Assembly: GCA_947683425.1 (NCBI GenBank)
Contig: CANTUQ010000078.1
Span: 3,970,001-4,034,000, forward strand
Source of the DNA: Excoecaria cochinchinensis
Lineage: Eukaryota; Streptophyta; Magnoliopsida; Malpighiales; Euphorbiaceae
Length of the DNA stretch: 64,000 nt
Reading direction: 5' to 3'
The stretch's first letter is position 1. Every line of letters starts with the position of its first letter. The position numbers and the translations under genes are program-made. Positions 45,296-57,113 of this stretch are shown one piece after another. The notes under the pieces were generated by a model. The model made no database searches, had not been told where the DNA came from, and saw only the letters and a list, made by a program, of their open reading frames with translations.

Positions 45296-45759
45296 CTTTA
45301 AGTCCTTTTTTCCAAGGCATTCTCAGTCTCTTCAGAGCATTATCTTTAAGTCCTTTTTCCAAGGCATTCTCAGTCTCTTCGGAGCATTACCTTTAAGTCC
45401 TTTTTTCCAAGGCATTCTCAATCTCTTCGGAGCATTACCTTTAAGTCACTTTTTCCAAGGCATTCTCAGTCTCTTCGGAGCATTATCTTTAAGTCCTTTT
45501 TCCAAGACATTCTCAGTCTTTTCGGAGCATTATCTTTAAGTCATTTTTCTAAGGCATTGTCAGTCTCTTCGGAGCATTATCTTTAAGTCCTTTTTTCCAA
45601 GGCATTCTCAGTCTCTTCGGAGCATTATCTTTAAGTCCTTTTTCCAATGCATTCTTAGTCTCTTCGGAGCATTATCTTTAAGTCATTTTTTCCAAGGCAT
45701 TCTCAGTCTATTCGGAGCATTATCTTTAAGTCATTCTCAGTCTCTTCGGAGCATTATCC
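45296..45759. repeat. 48-bp tandem repeat, ten copies, before the 3' LTR of Tat element 2
   Basis: Units run CTTTAAGTCCTTTTTTCC, then AAGGCATTCTCAGTCTCTTC, then GGAGCATTAT. Nine are near full length, the tenth is shortened. It occupies the place taken in Tat element 1 by an unrelated repeat. Confidence 0.92.
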
Positions 45760-47189
45760 TTCGAAACATTAAGCTTTTTCTAAAATATTCCAAATCCTTT
45801 CAATCCAAGAGGATGACAATCACTTTGTAATCAATTTAACGGCTCGGTGATATTCAAGGACGTCCGCACATCTTAGTCTTGTTAGCGACTCGGCACAATC
45901 AGGAAGGATAACATTCAATTCAAATCACAACACTATTCTCCAAGGAGCAGCCGATTTTTCAAGAGGCTTCCTTAGGTACACGCTTCTTTCCTTTCTCTGA
46001 ATTTTGGCTCACCTAGGCACCCATTCACTAGCCTCCCCAAAATTGGGGACAACTGTAGACACCGGGTCCCGAGGTGGTGTAAGATCAGGATTACCCAATG
46101 ATGAAAATAAAGACTGATTCATCGACAAGAAAGCGAGGATCAATCGTCTCCTTGTCAAGATTGTTTTTTTAGAAAATAAATATAAAATATATATTTTGAA
46201 AATAAAAAATAAAAAAGTGAGGTTGAAATTGATAGTCTTTAGTCAAAAAAAGGTTTTAAAAAAATACATATTTTCGGCGACTCACGGTCGCCGGCGCCTC
46301 GCAGACGCGGAGAGCGCAGCGCACATGCCTTGCGTTCGCGGAGCTCGTGAGGCGCGACCGCAGGTACTATCCGTGCCCCTGTGCACCTGTCAGCCCCCTT
46401 TTCCTCCGAAAATTGGCCTTTTGGCCATTTTTGGGGTTTTTAACCCATTATTTTAAGTGTTTTTGATTTTTAAATTATTTATCTAATTTAACTAGGGTTT
46501 TTCTTGAAAAGTTAGTATAAATAGAATATTTTGGAGAGAGAAAAAGTGGATTTTTGGGGGAGAATTTGAAGAGGATTTTCTTGAGAGAAAAACCCCATTT
46601 TTTAGAAGAAAAATTTATTTTCTTCATCTTTCTTCATCTTTTTTTTTTCTTAGATCTAAAAAATATTTGGTGAGATTGCATTAACTTGAGAAAGGAAAAT
46701 TAATTTGCTTAGCTCGGGTTTTCTCATCAAACATCAAAAAAATTATTTTTTTGAGTTCTTGAAATTTTTTGAGACTAAAACTCAAACTTTTTCGATTTTT
46801 TGAGTTTGTTTTTTAAATCTTTACAAGGAAAAAATAGATTGAGATATCTTGCTTCCAAATCATCAAATTTGAATGTAAAAATTTTTGGATCTATTATTAT
46901 TATTATTATTATTATTATCTAATTTCATCTTATTTATTTCATTTTATTTTTTCTTGTATTTATGAACATGTGTTTTTGAGATTTGTTCTCTTAATATGAT
47001 TTTTCAATTTTTATCTCGTTTTTGGTATGAAAATGGTTGAATGTATATGATTTTGGGTGTGAAAAATAAAATTTATTGATTTTCTCTTTTAGTATGATTT
47101 TTATGATGATTTTTCCTTTTTTACGCTTGAATATTATTATTTTCTATTACATGTTTATTTACCTTCCTCTTGTTTATTTATTTAATTTC

Positions 47190-47194
47190 ATTGG

Positions 47195-47227
<33 letters not shown>

Positions 47228-47289
47228 GTAGTATTGTTGTTGTTGTTATTATTATTATTATTATTATTGTTAATGTTATCATTATTATT

Positions 47290-47381
<92 letters not shown>

Positions 47382-47899
47382 GTATTATTATTATGGCCAA
47401 AGGTGCATTTTTGCCCCTATCGTTTGTCAAAATGGACAAATTTACCCTCAACGTTTATTTTGGAGCAAATTTGCTCCTAATGTTTGTAAAATTAGAGATT
47501 TTTCTCCCGCTGTCAGCGGTTAACTAACGTATTAACGGTCAAAATTACTGGTAATTGACGGAAAGAGCAAAAATCTCCTATTTTACAAACGTCAGGGGTA
47601 AATTTGCACGTTTGAAAAAATGTCAAGGGCAAAAATACACTTTTAACACCCAAAAGTTTGATTCACGTGTCCAATAGATGTATTACACGTGTCCCACTAA
47701 CAGCTAACTAACGTATTAATAGTCAAATTTAGTGGCAATTAACGGTAGGAATAAAAATCTCTTATTTTACAAACGTTAAGGATAAATTTGCCTCAAAATA
47801 AACGTTAAGGGCAAATTTGCCCATTTTAGCAAACAATAGAGACAAAAATGCACCTTTAGCCTATTATTATTAATGTCATTATATATTATTATTATTGTC

Positions 47900-47982
<83 letters not shown>

Positions 47983-48088
47983 CTTTGTTGTTATTTTTGT
48001 TATCATTGTTGTTATTATTATTATTTGTTTATCGTTATTATTATTATTGTCACTGTTATTATTATCATTACTATTATTATCATTAGTG

Positions 48089-48159
<71 letters not shown>

Positions 48160-48160
48160 G
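47190..48160. repeat. TTA-type microsatellite in the 3' LTR of Tat element 2, split by the MITE
   Basis: Trinucleotide repeats on both sides of the MITE (47197-47394 and 47862-48160), corresponding to 39040-39650 in the 5' LTR but with different block lengths. ORFs in it are artefacts. Confidence 0.93.
47395..47861. mobile_element. Foldback-type MITE with long inverted repeats
   Basis: 467 bp. Left end GGCCAAAGGTGCATTTTTGC and right end (minus) GGCTAAAGGTGCATTTTTGT keep matching for well over 100 bp. The flanks both read TATTATTAT, compatible with a 9-bp duplication but uninformative in an ATT repeat. The 5' LTR of the same element lacks the insertion. Blocks near 47575-47650 repeat the right-end region a second time. 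Confidence 0.85.
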
Positions 48161-50509
48161 CATGGCTAGTTTTGTGCGGCTTCTTAATTCCTTTTGTATG
48201 TGTGTCAATTTCATGCTATATTTCCCTTATTTTCATTATTATTTAGTTGATTTTAGAATTATTGCTAATATTTTTATTGTAATTTTTTTTATTGGGGCTT
48301 AAAATGTGATTTTGCCTGTGTGAGCCTTTTCGTGACCAAACGAAGAGATCACGACATGTAGGAGGATACATCACTTGGGTGAGACCTTGCCTACACCCAT
48401 TGTTTATGTAATTGTATTTATTTACAAATCAAATAGTTTTATTTCATACATGTGTCAGTTAAAAAATCACAAAAATATTTTTATGACTTAATTGAGATTT
48501 TATTAATAAATTAGAACCAATGTCCTCGATATTAGCCAACGAATATAAAAACATCATGAATTAAAATGAAGAATTAAACTTTCTAAAACTGGGATCACTC
48601 ATCCTGATTTTCAAGCCAATAACCGAAATAACATTTCGATCCCTCTTTAAGCAATACGCCCTGATCATGAAGGAACTAATATTTCAAAACTGAATAAATA
48701 TCTCGATTTATGCTTGTCTCCCCTTTTGATTAATTTTTCTTAATTTTTTAGGATTATGTTATATATCTTGTGGGCCCTTATAATTAATTATTTTTGGGGC
48801 AATTTTATTTAGCTTTTCTTTTCATTTGGGGGATTGTATTTGTCCCAATTTCTATTTTGTAATCATGTGTTTTGTGTATTTATCGCTTTATTTATCACTT
48901 TTCTTTATAGCTTTCATTTATCATTTTTCTCGATGATTGAATTGCGCCTTTAATTAAATTGCATTAATTGCGCGAGTAGAGAGATGGAATTCTATAATCT
49001 AAAAACTCATTTATAATTAATCAAGACATAAATAAGAGTGGAGTTCCGAACCACTCTCTAGTTTAGACCATAGAGGTTAGATGACCTTTCCCAATTTCTT
49101 ATAAATTGGGTGGCGACGCCAAGATACCTCAAAGGTACCTAAAGGTTTCATGCGGCTAGATGAACTTCCCCAATGTTCTATTGGGTGGGAATTCCAAAAT
49201 GTCTCATGTTACCCAAGTTCAAATGATGCGAATCAATCACTTGAGCCCTAAAAGCGAGCCTTTCTGGTTCGGCGCGCGTTACAATAGTTAGAGGCATTTG
49301 ATCATGTAAATTTTGGATAATGATATTTTGTATTTGTATATATATTTATTAAGTGTTATAATAAAGTATGTTTTAATTAATGAAATTATTTTTCGCTTAT
49401 GTGTATAATTATATGTTGTGAATGTGTATTAAGTACATACTGACCCGATATCCTTCCGGGGGGGGGGGGGTGTCGGGATGTTACATGTGAATTAGAAGCA
49501 TTTACTTTGCATGACATGTAATTTGGTTGTCCTAAAGGTGTGATAGGAAAGTATACACTTATCTATATCCAGTACTTGAGTATGATTAATTTATATACAA
49601 ATACTGCAATATAAGTAAATATATGATTTATGAGATAATACATGAAATGCATTGTGAAATACATGTTTGAAAATAAACATTTTGCTATGAATATGATAAT
49701 AGGGTGAACATGCACAACTATACTTCTTATTTAATACCTCATACCTATTGATAATTAAGTAAAGAGGGAATATAAGATAAGTAAAGATAATCTACTTAAA
49801 TGTAAAAACTCCAGATAGATGATGCTATACTTGTTATTCATTACCTCATACCTAATGATAATTAAGTAAAGAGGAAGTATAAGATAATATATTAAGTAAA
49901 GATAATCTACTTAAATGTAAAAACTCCACATAGATGATGAAATGATTAGGAGATGATTTATATGTAGTAACTAATATTTATATAGATGATTATGTGAAAT
50001 TTATGGAATATGATCTTCGTGTTAATCTATACCGTGACTATACTCCTGGACAATTGTATTTTATGAATGTCTTATTTTGTATGCTTGGCAGACAACTGCT
50101 GTGAGTAGTCGTTCAAAGTTAAATGTTCTCCACTAAGCTTTATGCTTAGTACGCGTTTTTAATCTGTGTAGGTTCAAGTGTCAGCATCGCCTCCAAGGAT
50201 AATCTGCATGGGTCGAAACCAACACAAGTGTAGGAAGGAAAGTCAAGTGTAGGTTCTTTTTGGCTAAAAGTTAATGTAAATGTACTTATTGCAGTATTAC
50301 ATTTGTGAATATGATATGTATATGTAAGCAAAACAGAACTGTAATTATGAACTCTGTACGTAAGGCATGAATGAAAGAAAAGTTTTAATTTGTGCATGAT
50401 AATGTATATAATGATTGGTAAGAGAATTATTATGGAAATATGTTATTGGGTATCTGTACTTAGTTATGTGACACTCCACTATGGGTGGTCCTGTATCACA
50501 TGATTGGTT

Positions 50510-51232
50510 TTATAGGACACCTAACTGAAGGATGGATATATCATTTCCCATGATCAATATATCATCCACATACAGAACAAGGATAACTACTGTACTTCCA
50601 TAGACCTTTTTGTATACACAAGGTTTATCCTCATTTTGTAAGAAGCCAAAATCTTTGATTATCTTATTGAATTGAATGTTCCAGCTCCTGGATGCTTGCT
50701 TCAATCCATAAATGGATCTTTGAAGCTTGCATACCTTTTCACCATCTTTGGATGTAAATCCTTCAGGTTATGTCATATACGCATCCTTAGTTAGATTTTC
50801 ATTAAGGAAAATTATTTTCACATCCATCTGTCATATCACATAATCATAATGATCAGCAATGGCAAGAAGTATTCTTATGGACTTAAGCATTGCCATAAGG
50901 AAAAAGGTTTCATCAAAGTTAATACTTTCTTTTTTACTATATCCTTTAGCCATAAGGCGAGCTTTATAGGTAACCATATTACCTTCCATGTTGGTTTTCT
51001 TCTTGAAGACCCATTTGCACCCTATAGGTTTTATCCCTTTAGGTGGATCAACCAAAGTCCATACTTTGTTGTCATACATGAAGTCCATTTTGGATTTCAT
51101 AGCCTTAAGCCATAAATTAGATTTTGAACTTTTCAAAACCTCTTCACAGTTAGTACGCTCATTGTCCTCCATTGCAGTTACATTTTTGTCCTTATCTATG
51201 AGAAATCCATATCTCTCAGGGATTGAATGCAC
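50510..51232 (-). pseudogene. copia reverse transcriptase fragment
   Basis: Upstream part MHSIPERYGFLIDKDKN, then LKAMKSKMDFMYDNKVWTLV, PIGCKWVFKKKTNMEGNM, YKARLMAKGYSKKESINFDE. After a TGA in place of Trp near 50831 come QMDVK, LKQASRSWNIQFNKIIKDFG and the catalytic LYVDDILIMGND near 50570. The YVDD box is intact. The copy ends at the LTR-X junction. Confidence 0.88.
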
Positions 51233-51842
51233 TTTAAAGGACCTTTTAGTAGCTTGTATACAAGTAGGTTCGATTGTTATCTTAATGAGTTACAGTCTTA
51301 GGGTCAATCGATTGATCAACCTTTATTTATGGATTTTGAATTTCTAAGAGTTCAACTCTACTCCCACTATCTTCTCTTTGGGGAAACTTTTTCTCTAAAA
51401 AGATAGCATGCCTTGAAAAAAATAACTTTTGTTCCAAGGTATGAAAGAAATATTATCCAAGTGATTCCTTGAGATACCCCACAAATAAGCATTTGTCAAA
51501 CTTTGCTTCCAACTTATCTGACATTGTCTTCTTCATATAAGCGGGGACAACCCCATACTTTCATAAGAGAGAGTATAGGTTTCTTGTTATTCCAAATCTC
51601 ATATGGAGCAACATCAACTGATTTACTTGGAACTCTATTTAATGAATAAATAGCAGTTTCCAGTGCATAACTATGAAAGATTTAGGCAAGTCTGCAAGAC
51701 TCATTATGGATCGAACCATATCTAATAGTATTCCATTTCTGATTTTAGATACACCATTATGTTGCGGTATATATGGAGGAGTCTATTGAGATAATATCCT
51801 ATTATCTCTTAGATAACTCTAAAATTCTTGGCTTAGATATTT

Positions 51843-52154
51843 TCAACCTCGATCTGATCTTGGTGTTTTAATACTTTTGCCAAGTTGTTTCTCTACTTCA
51901 TTTTTGAATTTTTTGAACTTTTCAATTGCTTGACTTAGATACATATAACCGTATCTGGAATAGTCATCTATAAAGGTTATGAAGTATAGATAGCCTCCTA
52001 TAGTATGTGTAGACATTGGACCGCATACATTTGAATGTATAAGTTCTAATGTTTCACTAGCCCCTGCACCTTTACCACTAAAGGGCATTTTAGTCATTTT
52101 AGTCATTTTACCCAATAAACAAAGGTTCACATATTTCAAATGACTTATAGTCAA
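51843..52154 (-). pseudogene. copia integrase core fragment
   Basis: Reads CLLGKMTKMTKMPFSGKG, LELIHSNVCGPMSTHTIGGY, YFITFIDDYSRYGYMYL, KQLGKSIKTPRSDRG. The first catalytic Asp, normally in H(T/S)DVCGP, is Asn here. MTK is duplicated by a 9-bp repeat. The downstream DDE part (51240-51840) is very decayed. Confidence 0.85.
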
Positions 52155-52159
52155 ATGAA

Positions 52160-53100
52160 CTTAAGTCATCATACTTGTGTAACTTAGATGTGTGTTTCAT
52201 TTATATAGCTTAAACGACAATGCCATAAGAAAGATGTTTTCAAAGTATCTTTCTTTGATCTCTTGGCATTTATATTAATGATTTTCTTATCTGATAAATA
52301 CTTGAAGTTGAAGCATCTCCTTGCTTCTCCTTTTTAAGAGATCCAAAATTAATCTTGCAATTCTTCCTTTAGTGATCAACTTTTGTAACAAAGGTAGTAA
52401 GTCCTTTTGGTGTTAGTCTTAATAGAATGCATGCCATTTTTTTTCTTTATTCCATCTTGGACCTTGACTTACTTATTCTTCTTCTTAGAAGACTTATTCT
52501 TCATTGAAGAAGTATAATCAAGCACTATGACTGCTATCTGATTCTTATAAATAAAAAGCTTAGCAGTCTTGGTGTAAGTTCACCAATTAAAGCAATGTGG
52601 TGGCATTCTTCCTCATACGATAGATAAACACAAACTGCGAATAACTATAAGGAAGAACTCAAAGTATTAAGTCCACACGTAATTTGTGACCCATCACTTA
52701 ACTTAAAGAGGTGAACATCTAAATATACAACCCCATATCTTCAGCCTATTTTGCATAACTAAAGTGCATGTCAATATCTTAGAATGGAAGAACAACTTCA
52801 ATATCTTATATCGATCCATTCATTGTTGTTCAATGAACAACTCTCAAATGTTTGATGTTAGTATGAGCATCAATATGCACATGTTATTCTTGAAGGTTTG
52901 GAGACATTGAAGCAACCATGATACATGTTGCCCAATCTCCATCTCCATAATATTTCAGAAATACCTTATAATCTTTATTAGAGGAATCATCTACAGGAGT
53001 ATATGCAATTCATGTATCTAACACACTGGAAATCTATTTAGACTTGAGAACAATTATTAAATTTCCTTATCTGTCTAAATGGTTTCCAAATATTTGTTTA
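52160..53100 (-). pseudogene. copia gag end, zinc knuckle and pre-integrase remnants
   Basis: On the minus strand, scattered over frames: KLRVDLILSS near 52690, a knuckle trace followed by RKNCKINFGSLKKEKQGDAS near 52340, and FLMALSFKLYK, derived from the L.WHCRLGHI pre-integrase block, near 52220. The order agrees with gag-pol of a copia element. Boundaries are approximate. Confidence 0.5.
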
Positions 53101-53322
53101 GCGTCATGCACGCTATTTAGGTTTAAGTAAGTAATGTTCATGATGAAATGACCTAGATGTAAAGAATTGAGTATGCTAGAATATGAACATGTATATGAAT
53201 GAATTAATAAGGTCTTTTATTAATCCATTTTACTCCCACTATTTTATTGCGAATCAATAGCCCTCACTATTGATCAGAAAAAACCCAGCGATTTTTCTAG
53301 TGGGTCAATATCTAATCCTTAT

Positions 53323-56300
53323 TGTAACACCCCTTACCCGTACGTAGAAAACTACCACGATAGGTGAAGGATGCTACATGACAATTACCAATCTAAGCAC
53401 ACGTGTCTTAGCAACGAATAATAAAAAGGCATAATTATAAAAATTTTTCGTTACAAAATCAATCTCACGCTACTCACTAACTCGAAATTACAACTTACTG
53501 CTTATAAACTTCACTACTCATAAGGGTCTATACAAAATACATATTACCATAATAAAAGTCAAAATATTTAATTTACAGTACATATTACAAAATTTACTCA
53601 AAAGCTCCTACAGACTCGTTGGCCTTGATGGATGCGGAATGTCCTTGGCGAAACAAATATCTTTGATATCTAAGCGGATTAAACACCCGTGCTAAGCTAA
53701 AAAGGTTAGTGGGAAAAACACATAATATAGATGACCACTCACAGTGGTCGTCAGCAATTACATACAAATGATAACATTCAGTAAAACCATTTACAAATTC
53801 AGGTATAAGTATTCATGTAAATTCCCATTCAAGGATTTCATATAATCGTACTTATATACACATGTTTATATCATTTAATAGTCATATAATAACAAATGCC
53901 ATGTTATGTATTTAGCATGTCTCTTTACAAATTATCGATGGCACTATACCCTTATTTATGTAAAACCAATACAATTTCACAAAGCTATACATTAAGCATA
54001 TACCTTAATCTATCTTTCATGTTCATCTACTCATACTTTTAGCATTTACACATAGCCCAATAGCTAACCATTACTTTATTAACTTTTAATATATCAGTTT
54101 CGCAAACATCAGGGAATCATACATGTGCAACAAATTACATAAACATTTATTCACTTAAACTTCAGATTATTACTTTAATATTCTTTTGTTCATTTATGAC
54201 TTGTATTCCCAAGGGAAATAATAGGTCAAGAAACACATAGGTACCCAAGGTTACTTTTATATAATACACATGGGGATCCGAACAGGATCAAAAAACATAC
54301 ATAGGGATCCAAACAGGATCCGAACGCATGGATGCATAAAGCACAAATTCAATATAATGCATTTGCCCAATCCATATAAAATGCTTAACTCTATTTTTTT
54401 TATTACTCATTTACTATTCTTTTATTCATAAATGGCCTACATTGCCAAAGGGGTGGATAACGAGTAGAAACACATAGGTACCGGTAGGTATAAAAAAATA
54501 TTTTCTTTTTCTTTTTTTAAAAAATGCATAGGGATTTTAAGAAAGATCCAAACGCATAGGGATTCAAAGGAATCCAAACTCATAGGGACTTGATCAAAGT
54601 CTAGAACGTATAGGAATCTGATCAGGATCCAGAAAATGCATAGGCTGTAGTAACAGAACCCTATAGGCATGCATATCTATCCACGACTCGGTTAACACAG
54701 GCTATTACTTATACTTATATATCGTTCGCATAATACTCACATAATATTCAATCCACATCATTCACAAAATATTCTCATTCTTGTAATATTCGTATCACTT
54801 ACATATTCATCATATTTACAAACACTTACTTTATTCACATAATAATCATCACACTTTCAAATGAAACAATAGCATAATCCCATGGACCATTCATAACAAT
54901 GCTATATAAATTTCATAATCATTTGAACTAATACACATTTACTCATATCATTATTTTATCAAGTTTACATCAAACCATATATAATTTACACACACATTTA
55001 TACATGTATAATATATATACATATACATTTATCATGTAAGCATATAATTATTCTTATATGATACTCAAAACATAATAACGAATTTAAAACAATGCGTTCA
55101 TAGTCACTTATACATATTCCAAATTGCATCTATAAATTCTATTATTACTTATCAATTCATATAACGTTCATAGTATCTTCAACTTCATTTAACAAATATA
55201 TTCCCCTTAATAATTTATATGTACATTTACAAATTTAAACCATTATTTAATTATTCAACACCTTACAAAAGATTCATGTCTAAAAATCATTTCATAATAG
55301 AGTAAGAAATTCAATTTGCAAAACAATTTTAGTGGGTTACATGACGATCAGAAGAGGTTACATGACAGTTAGAAAAGGTTACACGGCGGTCATAAATTCT
55401 TTACCATTGTGTAACTCAATTCAAAGGCAATCTATTTATGATTATCAATCCAAATGATGAAGCCATTTTCAAGTTTTATCATTTTCAACCATTAATTATA
55501 TTTTAACATGCAAATTTATATTTATATCCTTTATCTACTCAACTATGTCCATTTAATTTTTACAAAGGCTTACTTTTACATATCACATAAGTATTAATCA
55601 TTTACCAATGCATATATACCATATTTACTCACATAATTACTAAGTATACACTGAGTTTCTTTTATTAGCCTAATTCACATGTTATACAACCTCACCATCC
55701 TTATTTATTTTTAAACACGTGTTAATCAAATATAAAAAACAACCGGAATGGTTAGGATAAGTTTTGGGGTTATTACGGTGACAAAAACTCATAATTGGGT
55801 CAAAAACTGAGGTCACACAGAGGTAAGGAGTTCTTTCCCGCCGTGTGGGGGTCAAAAAGCGCACCTACAGTATCCAGAATGCCTTTACACGATGGTCAGG
55901 AATTCCTTATCGCCGTGTAAATGTATTTTGTCCACTCTGTATAGGGTAGAAACTAATTCCAATATTATACAGAAATGTTCACCTAGAAAACATCATTTTC
56001 AGGCAAAGTGGTCTTCTATAAATTTATTCCCCCAGGTCATTTGGACTACTATAACTCCAGATATAAGCTAAACAATCTAGACTGCTCCATTAACCCCGGC
56101 TAAAACAGATACCCTTTTGTTTTGGCCAAATTCGAAGCACTTCGAGCCAAACTTAGCTCATGCCTATTTCTAAGACATTTATAGAAATTTATGTTAGGTT
56201 TCAGATGACACTAGATACATGTCAATTGGAATTTTCTAAATTGAGATATACTCTAAAAACCAAAACGGGCTCAAGTGTATCCTATAACAGTTTTCCAACC

Positions 56301-57113
56301 AACAACAGTTTTATGCACATCCACCATTTCTCATAAAAAAATACCATCAAATCCATATCACATCAACCCATATACACCCATTTCAACTTATAATAGGCAT
56401 CAATTCATACAAATTCTCATAATTAAAATAAAAGAGTTCTCAAAACTTTAATTTGCTCCAAATCACTCCTATGTGTTTCCTTTGCTCCTATTTCCCCTTT
56501 CCCCATACTTGTCTTGCTGAAATCATCAACTAAACCAACATTAAAACTCATATTACCCACTTTTCAAAATCCAAAAATTCAGTCTAAAGAGGAAGAGAAT
56601 AAGAAAGGAGAAATAAAACCACACAAACTTACCTTAATCATGCCAAACCCCTCTTGATTCAACCTATTCCTTAGCAATCCAACTTAGCAAAGAAGAATGG
56701 AGAGGAGAGAAAAAGAAATGGCTGCAAAATTTCTAGCAAAAGTGGCTGGCCTCCCCTCTCACATTTTCTTATAAATGTCTTAATTTTGGTTGTTAAGAAC
56801 TTGCCACCTATCAAACTCTCATTGGCCCCTTTAAAGATTTGTATGCAATTTACCTCTTTGATCCTTCCTCTTTTATTTCTTCACACATTAAACATATAAC
56901 CATCTCCAATTTCGACATTATCATACAATATTTATTAAATTCTCCAATTAAATGCAATTTAACAAATTTTTGAAATGTCTTTAACTTTTCACTTAATACC
57001 AGATGTGTCCTTTAATACATTTAATTGTTCCAATTATCAAACTTCACCTTTTTAACCTCTAAGATACCCTAGACTTATGCAAATCCATCTAAGGTATGTT
57101 TTGGGTCATTACA
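53323..57113 (-). mobile_element. Solo LTR ('LTR-Z1') inserted in the copia internal region
   Basis: 3,791 bp. In LTR sense it starts TGTAATGACCCAAAACATAC at 57113 and ends AAGGGGTGTTACA at 53323. Flanks CTTAT (53318-53322) and CTTAG (57114-57118) form a target duplication with one mismatch. The 3' block with AGCACGGGTGTTTAATCCGC (53695-53676) matches the other LTRs of the family. A pyrimidine-rich leader with a donor-like GGTAAGTTTG lies near 56630. Repeated imperfect hairpins of the type ACGGCGGTCA are at 55330-55410 and 55800-55925. No coding interior. Confidence 0.82.

Larger units (their letters stand above)
37965..49283 (+). mobile_element. Tat element 2: Ty3/gypsy Tat-lineage retrotransposon, decayed
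   Basis: LTRs 37965-40769 and 46054-49283, target duplication ATAGC (37960-37964) / ATAGT (49284-49288), PBS at 40771, and a purine/CCCC-rich segment CCCCAAAATTGGGGACAAC before the 3' LTR. The 5.3-kb interior keeps gag remnants, a short RT start and an integrase core fragment, all plus strand. Protease, RT core and RNase H are gone. LTR start and PBS are shared with Tat element 1, so both belong to one family or close sister families. Confidence 0.92.
46054..49283 (+). repeat. 3' LTR of Tat element 2
   Basis: 3,230 bp: collinear with the 5' LTR but longer because of a 467-bp MITE at 47395-47861. Without it and the target repeat it is about 2.75 kb. TATA box at 46516-46523. Ends GGCGCGCGTTACA. 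Confidence 0.9.
33784..49485 (+). mobile_element. Solo LTR ('LTR-Y') inserted in LTR-X, itself carrying hAT and Tat element 2
   Basis: It starts TGTAAGGAACCAAAGAG at 33784 and ends TGTCGGGATGTTACA at 49485. The flanks TGTGC (33779-33783) and TGTGA (49486-49490) form a target duplication with one mismatch. Without insertions the LTR is about 2.3 kb (33784-34411 plus 36475-37964 plus 49284-49485). It contains the family block CCACTAAAAGTTACCGCTTATC with TTTTCCCGTGTAGGTA (37768-37813) and GC-rich TCGCGAGCGCG-like motifs (36860-37115). The ORFs at 36700-37053 are noise over these motifs. Confidence 0.75.
31435..50500 (+). mobile_element. Solo LTR ('LTR-X') inserted in the copia pol, split by LTR-Y
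   Basis: It starts TGTAAGGACCTAAATTACAC at 31435. The left part runs to 33783 and the right part from 49486 to about 50500, so the LTR itself is about 3.3 kb. The right part has the family block CCACTAAGCTTTATGCTTAG with GTGTAGGTTC (50131-50175). A TATA box is seen at 31754-31762. No coding interior is present. The right end (CTGTATCACA, 50491-50500) is tentative: no target duplication matching GTCAA was found, and flanking pol sequence seems to have been lost. Confidence 0.55.

Noticed and set aside
49457..49470. Run of 14 G near the end of LTR-Y
   Set aside because: Lies in the family's usual G-rich LTR end. Possibly slippage or sequencing error.
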